In this document: positions 1 to 9,144 of the stretch, piece after piece
Layout: each line of letters begins with the position of its first letter
Numbering within the stretch: position 1 is the first letter of the stretch
DNA from: Desulfobacteraceae bacterium
GTDB taxonomy: Bacteria; Desulfobacterota; Syntrophobacteria; Syntrophobacterales; Syntrophobacteraceae
Length of the DNA stretch: 64,000 bases
Assembly (NCBI GenBank): GCA_021372055.1
Contig: JAJFVB010000001.1
Location: forward strand, 1 to 64,000
Direction of reading: 5' to 3'
The notes under the pieces: model-generated
Databases searched by the model: none
What the model was told of the DNA's origin: nothing
Seen by the model: the letters and a program-made list of their open reading frames with translations, nothing else
Translations under genes and position numbers: made by a program

Positions 1-51
1 CGTAAGGCCCGCCGCAAGCGCCAAAATGAGCAGCGCAGCTGCGTGTGGGGT

Positions 52-71
52 GTGGGGAGCAAGCTCCCCAC
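52..71. other. Perfect inverted repeat at left edge
   Basis: Positions 52-60 and 63-71 are exact reverse complements (GTGGGGAGC / GCTCCCCAC), giving an 8 bp stem with a CAAG loop. No T run follows, so it is not a classical terminator. It lies between whatever precedes the window and the flavoprotein gene starting at 214. Bases 1-78 are open in frame 1 up to a TGA at 76-78, so they could be the tail of an upstream gene, but this cannot be decided from the window. Confidence 0.35.
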
Positions 72-213
72 GGTCTGAAAGCCCGGCATCATCTTGAACG
101 CTCATTGGTATGAGCGGAAATCCGGCGGAAAGATCTTCACAAATCCCTTATTGACCGGTATTTTGCAGAAATGGAACAATGCACCTTGGAAATCTACACC
201 AGGAGGGGAAACC

Positions 214-1131
214 GTGGAAATGGATTTTGACGTCGCCATTCTCGGGAGCGGTCCGGCCGGATTGCAGGCCGCCGTTCATGCCGTCCGGACAAAAGCGAAG
301 GTCGCGGTCCTCGGCAGGATGCAGAGTAGTTCGCTCTTCAAGGCGCACATCGAAAACTACTGCTGCATGAATTCGACGGTTTCAGGCGAACAGATCCTGA
401 ATGAAGGCAGAAACCAGGCCAAAAAGTTCGGAGCCGTCATACTCGACCAGGACGTCCTCGCAATGGAGCGCGATCCCGACGGCAGGTTCAGGATCAGGCT
501 CGAATCCGACGACACTCTCCTGTCCTGGTCGGTTATTCTCGCCATGGGCGTATCCAGGAACCGGCTCAACGTGCCCGGCGAAAAGGAACTCATCGGCAAG
601 GGGGTGAGCTACTGCGTGGATTGCGACGCCAACTTTTTCCGCAAGCAACCCGTGGCGGTGGTCGGCAACGGCAGCGCCGCCGCATCCGGCGCACTGACCC
701 TGCTTCTCACGGCTAGCGAAATCCACCTGATCTGCGATAATCTCGAGGTTTCCGAGAATCTGCGATACCAGCTCGAATGCAGCAGCGCCCATGTCCACAG
801 CGGACGCACGGTAAAGTCCATCCTGGGAGAGACCGGGGTCGAGGCCGTCATGCTCGACAACGGCGAAAAGATCGAGGTGAGCGGAATCTTCATAGAGCTC
901 GGCGCAAAGGGCGCCATCGAACTGGCTTCCATACTCGGAGTGGCCCTGGATCCGGAAACAATGCGTTATGTCGCCGTAAACAGGCTGCAGGAGACAAACG
1001 TCCCCGGCCTCTATGCGGCGGGCGACATTTGCGGTCCTCCCTGGCAGATGGCCAAAGCCGTCGGCGAAGGGTGCGTGGCCGGGCTGGAGGCCGCCTCATA
1101 CGCCCGCAGGGAGCGCTCGAAGGCCCGCTAG
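214..1131 (+). CDS. Thioredoxin reductase-like FAD oxidoreductase, atypical
   Basis: A 305-residue flavoprotein of the low-molecular-weight thioredoxin reductase family. The FAD dinucleotide motif GSGPAG is at residues 11-16, the redox pair CVDC at 134-137, and the C-terminal FAD motif (YAAGDICG) near the end. I start it at GTG 214, seven bases after AGGAGG (201-206), rather than at an upstream TTG. Odd point: the second nucleotide fold reads GNGSAAASG and is followed by ICDNLEVSENLRYQ, so the HRRxxxR motif that recognises NADPH in standard enzymes is not visible. The electron donor may therefore not be NADPH; related atypical reductases are known that use ferredoxin or other donors. The next gene (Memo/AMMECR1) follows after 56 bases in the same direction. 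Confidence 0.85.
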   Translation: MEMDFDVAILGSGPAGLQAAVHAVRTKAKVAVLGRMQSSSLFKAHIENYCCMNSTVSGEQILNEGRNQAKKFGAVILDQDVLAMERDPDGRFRIRLESDDTLLSWSVILAMGVSRNRLNVPGEKELIGKGVSYCVDCDANFFRKQPVAVVGNGSAAASGALTLLLTASEIHLICDNLEVSENLRYQLECSSAHVHSGRTVKSILGETGVEAVMLDNGEKIEVSGIFIELGAKGAIELASILGVALDPETMRYVAVNRLQETNVPGLYAAGDICGPPWQMAKAVGEGCVAGLEAASYARRERSKAR

Positions 1132-1187
1132 CCGCCCGACCACGGGGATTTTCTGTGGTGTGAACTCCCACTGTCGAAAGGGATCAT

Positions 1188-2606
1188 ATGACGGCCGAAA
1201 AGATAAGGGAATCTGTCATCGCCGGCACTTGGTATCCCGCTGACGCGGCATCGTTGAGAAGGGAAGTCTCCAAGTATCTTGACCGGGCCGTGCCCACCGC
1301 GATTGACGGTGAGCTTCTCGGGATCATCGTGCCTCACGCCGGTTACCTCTACTCGGGCGGCGTGGCCGCCTACGCCTATAAACTGCTTGTCCGGCACCCC
1401 TTCGACCGCGTGCTGATCCTCGCTCCGAGCCACCGCGCCAGCTTTTTCGGCTCGAGCATCTATAACCTTGGCGGATACCGGACCCCCCTGGGCATCGTTG
1501 CGCTGGACCGCGAAATCATCGACCAGCTCTACACGAACACGCCCCTGATCAAGTACGTGCCCCATGCGGACCTGACCGAACATTCCCTCGAAATTCAGCT
1601 TCCTTTTCTCCAGCGAGTGCTTCCCGAGTTCATGCTCACGCCCGTCATAATGGGAAACCAGGCTTTCGATTACTGCACCAGGCTGGCCGATGCGATCGTA
1701 TCCGCCTGCGGGGGGAAGCGCGTGCTTCTCGTTGCCAGTACGGATCTTTCGCACTATTATCCTTACGAGGAAGCAAAGCGACTCGACTCCATCCTTCTCG
1801 ACCGGCTTCAGGCTTTCGATACGGAAGGGCTCGCGCGGGAAATCCAGAGTGAACACTGCCAGGCTTGCGGGGCGGGTCCTGTCCTGACGCTCATGCTGGC
1901 CGCAAAAAAGCTCGGCGCGGACACCGTCAGCATTCTCAATTACGCCAATTCGGGAGATGTCACCGGGGAGAGAAGTTCAGGGGTGGTCGGGTACATGGCT
2001 GCCGCTATTTTCAACAGCAAAGAGGGTGGAGTGAAAAAGGACAAGGACAGGTCCGAGGCATCAATCGACCTCGGATACACATCCGAGGAGAAGGAGCAGC
2101 TTCGCGGATTGGCCCTCAAAGCCATCAGGAACCGCTGCCTCGGAGAACCCGCGCCGCAGGAAGAGTCTCCTTCGGAGCATCTGAGCGAGCCCCGTGGGGC
2201 TTTCGTTTGCCTCCACAAGGAAGGAGAGCTTCGCGGCTGCATCGGAAGGGTCGAATCGACCAGGCCGCTTTGGGAGACGATAAAGGAAATGGCCGTCGAA
2301 GCTGCGTTCAGAGATCCCCGCTTCTGCTCCCTCGAGGAGGAAGAACTCGACAAGATCGATCTCGAAATATCCGTCCTCACACCTCTGCGGCTGATCGAAA
2401 GCCCTTCGGAAATCGAGATCGGCAAGCATGGACTGCTTATCCGAAAGGCATTCCATTCCGGCCTTCTGCTCCCTCAAGTGGCAACCGAACATGGATGGGA
2501 CCCGACCGAATTCCTGCAATGGACCTGCGCCAAAGCGGGCCTTCCGAAAAAGGCCTGGCGCGATCCCGATACAAAGATATACATATTTTCGGCCGATATT
2601 TTTTAG
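1188..2606 (+). CDS. AmmeMemoRadiSam protein: fused Memo (B) and AMMECR1 (A)
   Basis: A 472-residue two-domain protein. Residues 1-270 are a Memo-like domain (IIVPHAGYLYSG, ASTDLSHYYPY), related in fold to extradiol dioxygenases. Residues 290-472 are an AMMECR1 domain (RGAFVCLHKEGELRGCIG, GLLLPQVATEHGWDP). In many anaerobes and archaea these two proteins occur with a radical SAM protein, and the three form the AmmeMemoRadiSam group, whose role is still poorly defined. No radical SAM partner sits beside it here. ATG 1188 follows an AAGGGA ribosome site. The fusion is direct support that A and B act together. Family assignment is firm; the reaction is unknown. Confidence 0.92.
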   Translation: MTAEKIRESVIAGTWYPADAASLRREVSKYLDRAVPTAIDGELLGIIVPHAGYLYSGGVAAYAYKLLVRHPFDRVLILAPSHRASFFGSSIYNLGGYRTPLGIVALDREIIDQLYTNTPLIKYVPHADLTEHSLEIQLPFLQRVLPEFMLTPVIMGNQAFDYCTRLADAIVSACGGKRVLLVASTDLSHYYPYEEAKRLDSILLDRLQAFDTEGLAREIQSEHCQACGAGPVLTLMLAAKKLGADTVSILNYANSGDVTGERSSGVVGYMAAAIFNSKEGGVKKDKDRSEASIDLGYTSEEKEQLRGLALKAIRNRCLGEPAPQEESPSEHLSEPRGAFVCLHKEGELRGCIGRVESTRPLWETIKEMAVEAAFRDPRFCSLEEEELDKIDLEISVLTPLRLIESPSEIEIGKHGLLIRKAFHSGLLLPQVATEHGWDPTEFLQWTCAKAGLPKKAWRDPDTKIYIFSADIF

Positions 2607-2669
2607 AGCGCCTCCGCCTCTTCGCCGCACTTCCGAAGAGGCAACGCGCCGGAATCGAAAGTCAAAATC

Positions 2670-3218
2670 ATGGCTAAGGTACTCGATCTCAACGAGGGCC
2701 GCAGGCGTCTGGCGGCAAAGAAGGGTTTCGAGCCCTGGTCGCGCCGCTTCGGAATCGGGTTCGACGACTCCACGTCCATTCGCCGCCTCGAACACCATGT
2801 CATCGGGTTTCTCATACCGGGCGGGGAGGAGTCGGCAATGGCCCTCTACGAGCTGATCATGGCGATAAAAGGGCTCGGTCCGGGGCCTCGCTTTCAATTT
2901 CTCGAAAACGAAAACAAGCTGGATGTTACCGACATAACCCTTTTGCTGCTCGACCTGCTGCGATTCGAAGCCATGTTTCGTCTCGAATGGCTCGAAGACT
3001 ATCCTCTCCTGAAGGTGCCCCTGCTCGACCTCGTGCAGCGTTTTGAGGATAACGCCATTACCGCCCGGCAAGTCTTGCCCCGGCTTTCAGCCGCTCATCC
3101 GCACTACCCCGAGTATCTCGCCGAATTCGAAGGCGATCGGAATATTTTCATCAGAAAGCTGATCCCCGAAGCCATCAAGGTCTACTGCGCCCGGCACGGG
3201 GATGCGGAAAAGCCCTGA
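2670..3218 (+). CDS. Conserved hypothetical protein, 182 aa
   Basis: An uncharacterised soluble protein of 182 residues with no signal peptide or clear membrane segment. It is rich in leucine and charged residues, consistent with an alpha-helical fold (DITLLLLDLLRFEAMFRLEWLEDY). I do not recognise a domain. It lies 63 bases after the Memo/AMMECR1 gene and upstream of the phospholipase C-like gene on the same strand, so it may belong to the same transcript. Codon use and GC content match its neighbours. The ribosome site before ATG 2670 is weak. Confidence 0.7.
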   Translation: MAKVLDLNEGRRRLAAKKGFEPWSRRFGIGFDDSTSIRRLEHHVIGFLIPGGEESAMALYELIMAIKGLGPGPRFQFLENENKLDVTDITLLLLDLLRFEAMFRLEWLEDYPLLKVPLLDLVQRFEDNAITARQVLPRLSAAHPHYPEYLAEFEGDRNIFIRKLIPEAIKVYCARHGDAEKP

Positions 3219-3311
3219 TCTCCGCTCCGGCACCCGAATGAGCCCGCCACCCAACTCGCCGGCGCAGCTACGATCGGGACCGGCGCTCGAAAGAACCGGA
3301 GCCGCCAGCGC

Positions 3312-4196
3312 ATGCCGAAAGAACGCTTCCACCTGTTTCTTGCAGATACATGTTTCAGGTCCCTGAGACAAACCCTGCCCGCCTCCGTGCGGATAAACGA
3401 ATTCTCATTTCTTATCGGCGCGCTTTCTCCCGACATCTTCTTCTACGACATTCCTTCGTTTTCCCTCTCGCCGATGGGCAACGCTCTGCACGATTTGATA
3501 GACAAAAAGGGGATAGCACCCATCGAGGTCTGGCTGGCCGACATGGCGGGAAAGCCGTGGATAAGACCTTCGTGGGTCAACGGCTTTCACGAGGAGACGG
3601 CGAACCCCGACACTCGCATGTCCTGGGGGATGGGATTTGCCTGTCATTTCCTGGCCGACGCCATCTGGCACCCGGTAATCGACCGTTTGAGCCGCACCCT
3701 CGATTTTTGCGAAAAGAAGCGGCTGCGTCCGATCGACTGCCACCGTTTGCTGGAGTGCGAACTGGAAGGGTATTGGCTGGACCGGTCGAAAAACCCGCAG
3801 TTCTATACGGGTCTTCTGCGCGTTTTCATGCGGGACCGGGAATGGCTGCTCAGGATAGCAGGCTGCTACCGCAGCTTTCTGGAGCACACCGGATTTGTCC
3901 CGGCCCCCTCGGAGGCGCGCATAGCGGGATGCTATCAGGACCAGAATTTCCTGCTCCGGCTTTTTTCCAACCGGACGCTCGGATACAACAGGGACCGGCT
4001 GCTCGCATCCGGCCCGACGCGCCGACTCGGAGCGCTCGTCGTACCGGTCCGGCCCCTGCTGCCGGAGATATTTTCCTCGCTCTTCTCCGATGAGGAGAAT
4101 CTATTCAGCGAAAAGTTCCTGTCCGGGGCGATTTTTTCTATCGAGTCCCGTCTTTGCGAGCTTTCAGAACGGCTTTCACCATTCCTTCCCAGTTGA
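3312..4196 (+). CDS. Zinc-dependent phospholipase C family protein
   Basis: A 294-residue protein resembling the bacterial zinc-dependent phospholipase C/S1-P1 nuclease fold group. Potential metal ligands are the histidine of FLADTC-preceding RFHLFLA, GALSPDIFFYD, NALHDLI and especially FACHFLADAIWHPVID, a His-rich helix typical of this family. There is no signal peptide, so it is probably cytoplasmic, and its substrate is unknown. ATG 3312 follows GGAG by nine bases. The last 59 bases overlap the 3' end of the convergent transketolase gene, so the two messages can pair at their ends. Confidence 0.75.
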   Translation: MPKERFHLFLADTCFRSLRQTLPASVRINEFSFLIGALSPDIFFYDIPSFSLSPMGNALHDLIDKKGIAPIEVWLADMAGKPWIRPSWVNGFHEETANPDTRMSWGMGFACHFLADAIWHPVIDRLSRTLDFCEKKRLRPIDCHRLLECELEGYWLDRSKNPQFYTGLLRVFMRDREWLLRIAGCYRSFLEHTGFVPAPSEARIAGCYQDQNFLLRLFSNRTLGYNRDRLLASGPTRRLGALVVPVRPLLPEIFSSLFSDEENLFSEKFLSGAIFSIESRLCELSERLSPFLPS

Positions 4197-6093
4197 TGCC
4201 TTCGCGCCGGTAGAGCTCCCCGGGCTTTCCGGATGTCCCGTAAGCCGAAACGCCAAGCCGCACGAGACGGCACGCAAGACCCCGGTCCGCGATCACCGCG
4301 GCCACGCGGGACCCGAGTCCAGTATCGACGTGATGGTCTTCGGAGGTAACGATCAGGCCGGTTTTTGCCGCCTCGACCACGGCTTCCCCGTCCAGTGGCT
4401 TGATGGATGCGAAGTTCAGCACCGCCGCTTCGATGCCGTGCTGCGAGGCAAGCTCCTCGCGCGCCCTGAGCGCATGATGCACCATGGGGCCGCACGCAAG
4501 CAGCGCCGCGTCGTTGCCCCCGCGAAGCAGGTCCGCCCTGCCCGGTTCAAAGCGGTAGTTCCCGGCGTACGCGGGAGCCCCGGACTCATCCAGCACCGGG
4601 GCCATCTTGGACCGCCCCATGCCGACGAAGAAATTCCCCGGCCGCTCGGCGATATACCGGATCATCCGGTCCGTCTGGTTCGGATCGGCTGGCAGAAATA
4701 CGGAGAAGCCGAAAAGGGTCTGCAGCAGCCCCATGTAGTCGATACACTGGTGCGTCTGGCCGTCCTCGCCGACATCCAGGCCGAGGTGGGTGCAGACCAG
4801 CTTGAGGTTGGTCTCGTTGATGTCGTTTAGCCGCATCTGGTTGAACACTTCGGTCACCCCAAAGGTCCCGAAGGTGCTGAAAAAGGTCGCGAACCCTTCG
4901 CGGCTCATCGCGCCGGAAGCCGTCGCGGAATGATGCTCCTGGATGCCGGATTCGAAAAACGCGTTTTCGCTGAGTTTGTGAAAAGCGTTCATCTTGACCG
5001 AGCCTTCCAGGTCGCAGCTGAAACCCACCACTTTCGGCACCTCCTCGGTGTTGTTCAGCCGCGCAAGGTCTTCCAAGGCTGCGCCGTAAGCGGACCGGTT
5101 GTCGGTGGAACTCCCGGCGGCATACGTCCGGGGCTCTCCGCCCTCTATCCGGGGATACCTCTGCGGCCGCCGGAAGTGCTGCTGAAAGGCACAGTTGGAA
5201 CTCCGCTTCGCCTTGAGTTCCGGGAAAGGGTTGTCCAGTCCCAGTTCCGCGAGCGCCTTCACGGCATCTTCCTCGCCCAGGGGGCTGCCGTGATACTTGG
5301 CCCTGTTTTCCATAAACGAGACGCCCTTGCCCATAATGGTCCGGGCTATGATCGCGGTCGGGAACCGGGGATCCCCGGCTTCGTAGTTGTAAACCTTGCG
5401 AAGAGCGCTGAAGACCTGATCGAAATCGTGCCCGTTTTCGACATAGACAACATTCCAGTGCGCCGCGGAATACTCTCCGCGAATCTCCTGCGGCATAACC
5501 GTGTTCGTGCTTCCGCAGATCTGGAGATAGTTGCGGTCGATGAGGCAAGCCATGTTGTTCAGGCCGTATTTGACGGCGAAACGCCGGGCTTCCGAAATCT
5601 GTCCCTTCTGCTGCTCGCCGTCGCCCATGAGGACGAAAACACGGTTCTTCTTCTTCCGAAGCTTGAGCGACAGCGCCATACCGGTCCCGGCGGAGAGTCC
5701 CTGACCGAGGACTCCCGTGTTCCATTCGACACCGGGAACACACGACTCCACATGCCCCGTGAAGGCCGAACCCGAACACCTGTACTCAAGGAAAAGGTTC
5801 TCTTCCCTAAGATAGCCGAACTCGCAGAGCACGCTGTAGACGCCGGGGCTGATATGACCCATGCTCACGAGAAGCCGGTCGCGCTCGTCCCAGCAAGGGT
5901 TTTCGGAGTCGTGAGCCATGGTGCTGTAGAGCATAAGGAGGAGATGCAGCGAGGACATGGAGCCGCCGGGGTGGCCGCTGCCCGCAAGCGTGGTGCATAC
6001 GATGATTCGACGCATGCAGCGAAGCCACATGGCTTGGAGGGTGTTTTTCTGCTCCTCCGTAAGCGAAGTCTGTTCCAGCGATACTCTGAACAT
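4138..6093 (-). CDS. tkt: Transketolase
   Basis: A full-length 651-residue thiamine diphosphate enzyme moving two-carbon ketol units in the non-oxidative pentose phosphate pathway. The N-terminal half carries SGHPGGS and the ThDP/Mg motif GDGEQQKG followed by LIDRN. The C-terminal half carries the pyrimidine-binding domain (ESGIQEHHSATASGAMSREG) and the transketolase C domain. The N-terminal region differs in detail from E. coli TktA, so a relaxed or related substrate range is possible. ATG 6093 is preceded by GAGGAAAA at good spacing. It lies 26 bases downstream of mrp on the same strand and probably shares its promoter. Its 3' end overlaps the convergent phospholipase-like gene. Confidence 0.93.
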   Translation of the reverse strand: MFRVSLEQTSLTEEQKNTLQAMWLRCMRRIIVCTTLAGSGHPGGSMSSLHLLLMLYSTMAHDSENPCWDERDRLLVSMGHISPGVYSVLCEFGYLREENLFLEYRCSGSAFTGHVESCVPGVEWNTGVLGQGLSAGTGMALSLKLRKKKNRVFVLMGDGEQQKGQISEARRFAVKYGLNNMACLIDRNYLQICGSTNTVMPQEIRGEYSAAHWNVVYVENGHDFDQVFSALRKVYNYEAGDPRFPTAIIARTIMGKGVSFMENRAKYHGSPLGEEDAVKALAELGLDNPFPELKAKRSSNCAFQQHFRRPQRYPRIEGGEPRTYAAGSSTDNRSAYGAALEDLARLNNTEEVPKVVGFSCDLEGSVKMNAFHKLSENAFFESGIQEHHSATASGAMSREGFATFFSTFGTFGVTEVFNQMRLNDINETNLKLVCTHLGLDVGEDGQTHQCIDYMGLLQTLFGFSVFLPADPNQTDRMIRYIAERPGNFFVGMGRSKMAPVLDESGAPAYAGNYRFEPGRADLLRGGNDAALLACGPMVHHALRAREELASQHGIEAAVLNFASIKPLDGEAVVEAAKTGLIVTSEDHHVDTGLGSRVAAVIADRGLACRLVRLGVSAYGTSGKPGELYRREGINWEGMVKAVLKARKDGTR

Positions 6094-6119
6094 TCCGTTT
6101 TCCTCATTTGCTGTTTGTT

Positions 6120-6983
6120 TTAAGCTTTCGCCGCCGCAGTGCCCAGGCGCGCAAGGACCGCCTCGGTAAATTCCCCGATCGACTTTGCAAAAGGCGTCTT
6201 TTCGCCATCGTTTAGAATCGGCTTTCCACGGTCGCCGCCCTCCACTACCTTCGGCTCGAAGGGAAGTTCCCCGAGAAAATCGATTTTCATGGCATCGGAG
6301 GTCCTGAGTCCGCCACCCGTGCGGAAAATTGGGATGAACTCGTTGCAGTGCGGGCAGAACATCCCGGACATGTTTTCAACAAGCCCGAGAATCTGCATGT
6401 TCACCTTCCTGCAGAATGTGATCGATTTCCTTACATCGGCCAGAGCCACCTCCTGAGGCGTTGTGACGATAATCGCCATGGCCTCGGGGATCAGCCGCGA
6501 AACGCTCAGGGGTTCATCGCCCGTTCCGGGAGGAGAGTCGATAACGAGAAAATCCAGGTCTCCCCAATCGCAGTCCGCAAGGAACTGCTGAATAACGCCG
6601 TGCTTTATCGGTCCTCTCCAGATGATGGGAGAGTCGGTGTCCTCGAGCATCGACTCGATGGAGACGATCTTCAGGTTGGGGCTGTAGGGATAGGGAACTA
6701 TCTCACGCTCGGAGGTGATGTTCAAAGGCCCGTTCAAGCCAAACATCTTCGGGATGCTGGGACCGTGCAGGTCCACATCCAGCAAGCCCACTTTGAATCC
6801 TCTTTCCGCAAGCGAAAGAGCAAGATAGCAGGCCACGCTGCTTTTCCCCACGCCGCCTTTTCCGCTCATAACCACCAGTTTATTCTTGATGCGCGAAAGC
6901 CTGCAGGCCATCACCTCTTCTTTGGCTTTCTTTTTTCCGCCGGCTTCCGTGCAACTCGCGCACGATTTTTGACCACATTCCAT
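6120..6983 (-). CDS. mrp: Mrp/NBP35-type ATP-binding Fe-S carrier protein
   Basis: A 287-residue P-loop protein of the Mrp/ApbC/NBP35 family, which binds and transfers 4Fe-4S clusters to apoproteins in the cytoplasm. The deviant Walker A motif SGKGGVGKSS lies near residue 40, with GLLDVDLHGPSIPKM after it and the family signature IDSPPGTGDEP. A short N-terminal tail holds several cysteines (CGQKSCASC), and a CPHC pair occurs late; these are typical cluster ligands. ATG 6983 is nine bases from AGGAG. A good sigma70-like promoter lies upstream on the minus strand. The gene precedes transketolase. Confidence 0.94.
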   Translation of the reverse strand: MECGQKSCASCTEAGGKKKAKEEVMACRLSRIKNKLVVMSGKGGVGKSSVACYLALSLAERGFKVGLLDVDLHGPSIPKMFGLNGPLNITSEREIVPYPYSPNLKIVSIESMLEDTDSPIIWRGPIKHGVIQQFLADCDWGDLDFLVIDSPPGTGDEPLSVSRLIPEAMAIIVTTPQEVALADVRKSITFCRKVNMQILGLVENMSGMFCPHCNEFIPIFRTGGGLRTSDAMKIDFLGELPFEPKVVEGGDRGKPILNDGEKTPFAKSIGEFTEAVLARLGTAAAKA

Positions 6984-7427
6984 GGATTTTCTCTCCTGTT
7001 TTCCGACTCGGGTAAATGAAATGCGTAACCTTAAAAGGTATCTTCCCCGATGTCAACTTAGAGGGAATATTATGCAAAGCATAAACGGGACAATCACGGC
7101 TCCCGGATTGTTTATCCCAACCTTCTGATTATATTCCCTTCCGGACACGCGGGAAGTTGCCCCCGCGGAAAAACCCGCTTTCTTTTCGTAAACATGCGTT
7201 TCCATGTGTCTTTCCGATGATCGGATCCAAAAAATCGTGTGATTCGCATGCGGGCATTTGCCCAAACATGCAGGGACATTTACTTTTTCCGAACAATCTG
7301 ATAAGCATCATGGGAGTAAGGCCCGTTCCGCGACCACGTGCGAGATCCCTCTTTTTCCCATCGATCCGGGCCTCCCAAGATTACCGCGGCTGTAGGGTTT
7401 TCGAGACTTTTCCTTCTCAGGGCATTT
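6984..7427. other. Divergent intergenic region mrp / gspE (444 bases)
   Basis: This AT-richer gap separates mrp (minus) from gspE (plus). It contains the mrp promoter and, on the plus strand, only a poor match to a promoter (TTGCCC 7258-7263, 17 bases, TACTTT 7281-7286) that could serve the secretion operon. Short open frames occur on both strands but show no recognisable protein features or ribosome sites, so I do not call a gene. A small GC-rich inverted repeat with a T-rich flank lies near 7172-7190. Confidence 0.5.
7028..7056 (-). promoter_or_regulatory. Sigma70-type promoter for mrp-tkt
   Basis: On the minus strand TTGACA (7056-7051) is followed after exactly 17 bases by TAAGGT (7033-7028), about 45 bases before the mrp start. 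The -35 box is a perfect consensus match and the spacing is ideal; the -10 box is weaker. Confidence 0.6.
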
Positions 7428-9122
7428 ATGGAAGAACAAATAACTCTGATTCAGGCGTTCAAGCAGGAATTCGATCTGCGCGAAGAGCAAGTCAAGCAGC
7501 TTCAGCTCTCCTGTTTCGTCGAAGGCATTCCCATCATGGATGCTTTCGAAAACATCGCGATAACCGACGAGAACCGAATCCTGCGCGTCCTGTCGAAGCA
7601 TTTGGGCATACCGATGCTCGAGAGGGAAGACTATCCGGAAAAACCCGTTCTTCTCGAGGGCGTTTCCATGTTCTTCCTCAGAAAGCACTCCGTCCTGCCG
7701 ATTCATGTCGAAAGCGGCCGGGTTCGCGTTGTCGTGAGCAATCCGATCGACCTGGGACTGCTCAATATCCTCGGCGGCTATTTTTCCGGAATGGATGTGG
7801 ACCTGGTCATCGGCCAGCGCGAGGAAATCCGCACCGCCATAGACAGGCTGTATGGAACGGCGGCCCGGGAGGCGGAAGCTCAATCAAGGGACGGACTCGC
7901 CATAAACCCGGACCGGTTCGAAGAAGACCTGGAGCATCTCAAGGGGCTGGCCCAGGAGGCTCCGATCGTCCGGCTCGTAAACGTCCTCATATCCCGCGCG
8001 CTCGATATGCGCGCATCGGACATACACTTCGAACCCTTCGAGCACGCGTTCCAGGTGCGTTGCAGGGTTGATGGCGTACTCTTCGATCTCGACCAGCCGC
8101 AAAAGGGCATGCAGTCGGCCATCGTGAGCCGGCTCAAGCTCATGGCGAATCTGAATATAGCGGAAAGGCGCCTCCCTCAGGACGGCAAGATCAAACTGCG
8201 ATTCGGAAACCGCGAAGTCGACATCCGAGTTTCGACCGTTCCGACCATCTACGGAGAGAGCGTCGTATTGAGGCTTCTTTCCCAGGAGGGCGTCGACTAC
8301 AACCTGGCCAACCTCGGCATGGACAAGGCGGACCTCGACTACATCGGAGGCCTCATCGAGCGGCCCTACGGTATGATCCTCGTCACAGGCCCGACCGGGT
8401 CCGGCAAGACCACGACTCTCTACGGCGTCTTGAAAAGACTCAACTCGGTAACCCGAAAGATCCTGACCGTCGAAGACCCGGTCGAGTACCAGATAAACGG
8501 CATAAACCAGATACAGATAAAACCGCAGATAGACCTGACCTTTGCCAACACGCTCCGATCCCTCGTCCGGCAGGACCCCGACGTCCTTCTGATCGGCGAA
8601 ATCCGCGACAAGGAAACGGCGGATATCGCCATCGAATCCGCCCTGACCGGTCACATGGTGCTCTCCACGCTCCACACCAACGACGCCCCCGGCGCAATCA
8701 CGCGCCTGCGCGATATCGGCATAGAATCCTTCCTCATGGCCGATTCCCTTCTGGCAGTCCTCGCCCAGCGTCTCATACGGCTTCTCTGTCCTTACTGCAA
8801 AGAGGAATACGATGCCCGGGACGTCGACCTGAACCGGCTCGGGGAAATTCTGCCCGACCTGCCGCCCAAGCTCAAGCTTTACAACAACAAGGGGTGCGAC
8901 AGGTGCGGCTACACCGGCTACAAGGGCCGACAGGCGATTTTCGAAGTTCTTCAGATAAGCGACGATGTCCGGTCTGCGATCGTTGCCGGCAAGGACGCCG
9001 GCACAATTTCCCAGACGGCCTCCCGGCTCGGCTATCGGCCCCTTGTTCACCACGGCTTCCGCAAGGTGGTGGACGGCGTGACAACACTTTCCGAAGTGCT
9101 GCGGGTGACGAGCCTGTCCTGA
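7428..9122 (+). CDS. gspE: Type II secretion ATPase GspE
   Basis: A 564-residue assembly ATPase of the GspE/PilB family that powers pseudopilus extension at the inner membrane. An N-terminal MshEN-like domain comes first; the catalytic core has Walker A GPTGSGKT at 321-328, the Asp box, the Walker B region (LLIGEIRDKETA) and His box (STLHTNDAPGA). A zinc tetracysteine module (CPYC ... CDRCGYTGYKGR) marks it as a GspE/PilB extension motor rather than a retraction ATPase. I choose ATG 7428; an in-frame start at 7338 would add 30 residues with no conserved content. It is the first gene of the secretion operon. Confidence 0.93.
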   Translation: MEEQITLIQAFKQEFDLREEQVKQLQLSCFVEGIPIMDAFENIAITDENRILRVLSKHLGIPMLEREDYPEKPVLLEGVSMFFLRKHSVLPIHVESGRVRVVVSNPIDLGLLNILGGYFSGMDVDLVIGQREEIRTAIDRLYGTAAREAEAQSRDGLAINPDRFEEDLEHLKGLAQEAPIVRLVNVLISRALDMRASDIHFEPFEHAFQVRCRVDGVLFDLDQPQKGMQSAIVSRLKLMANLNIAERRLPQDGKIKLRFGNREVDIRVSTVPTIYGESVVLRLLSQEGVDYNLANLGMDKADLDYIGGLIERPYGMILVTGPTGSGKTTTLYGVLKRLNSVTRKILTVEDPVEYQINGINQIQIKPQIDLTFANTLRSLVRQDPDVLLIGEIRDKETADIAIESALTGHMVLSTLHTNDAPGAITRLRDIGIESFLMADSLLAVLAQRLIRLLCPYCKEEYDARDVDLNRLGEILPDLPPKLKLYNNKGCDRCGYTGYKGRQAIFEVLQISDDVRSAIVAGKDAGTISQTASRLGYRPLVHHGFRKVVDGVTTLSEVLRVTSLS

Positions 9123-9144
9123 CCCGCGGGGATAGATCCGGATT

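Noticed and set aside
94-213. N-terminal extension of the thioredoxin reductase-like gene from TTG 94
   Set aside because: The FAD domain begins right after GTG 214, which has AGGAGG at ideal spacing; the extra 40 residues have no family counterpart.
7157-8071. A plus-strand frame beginning in the mrp-gspE gap
   Set aside because: Most of it overlaps gspE in another frame and it is very rich in Arg and Pro, as expected for an off-frame reading.
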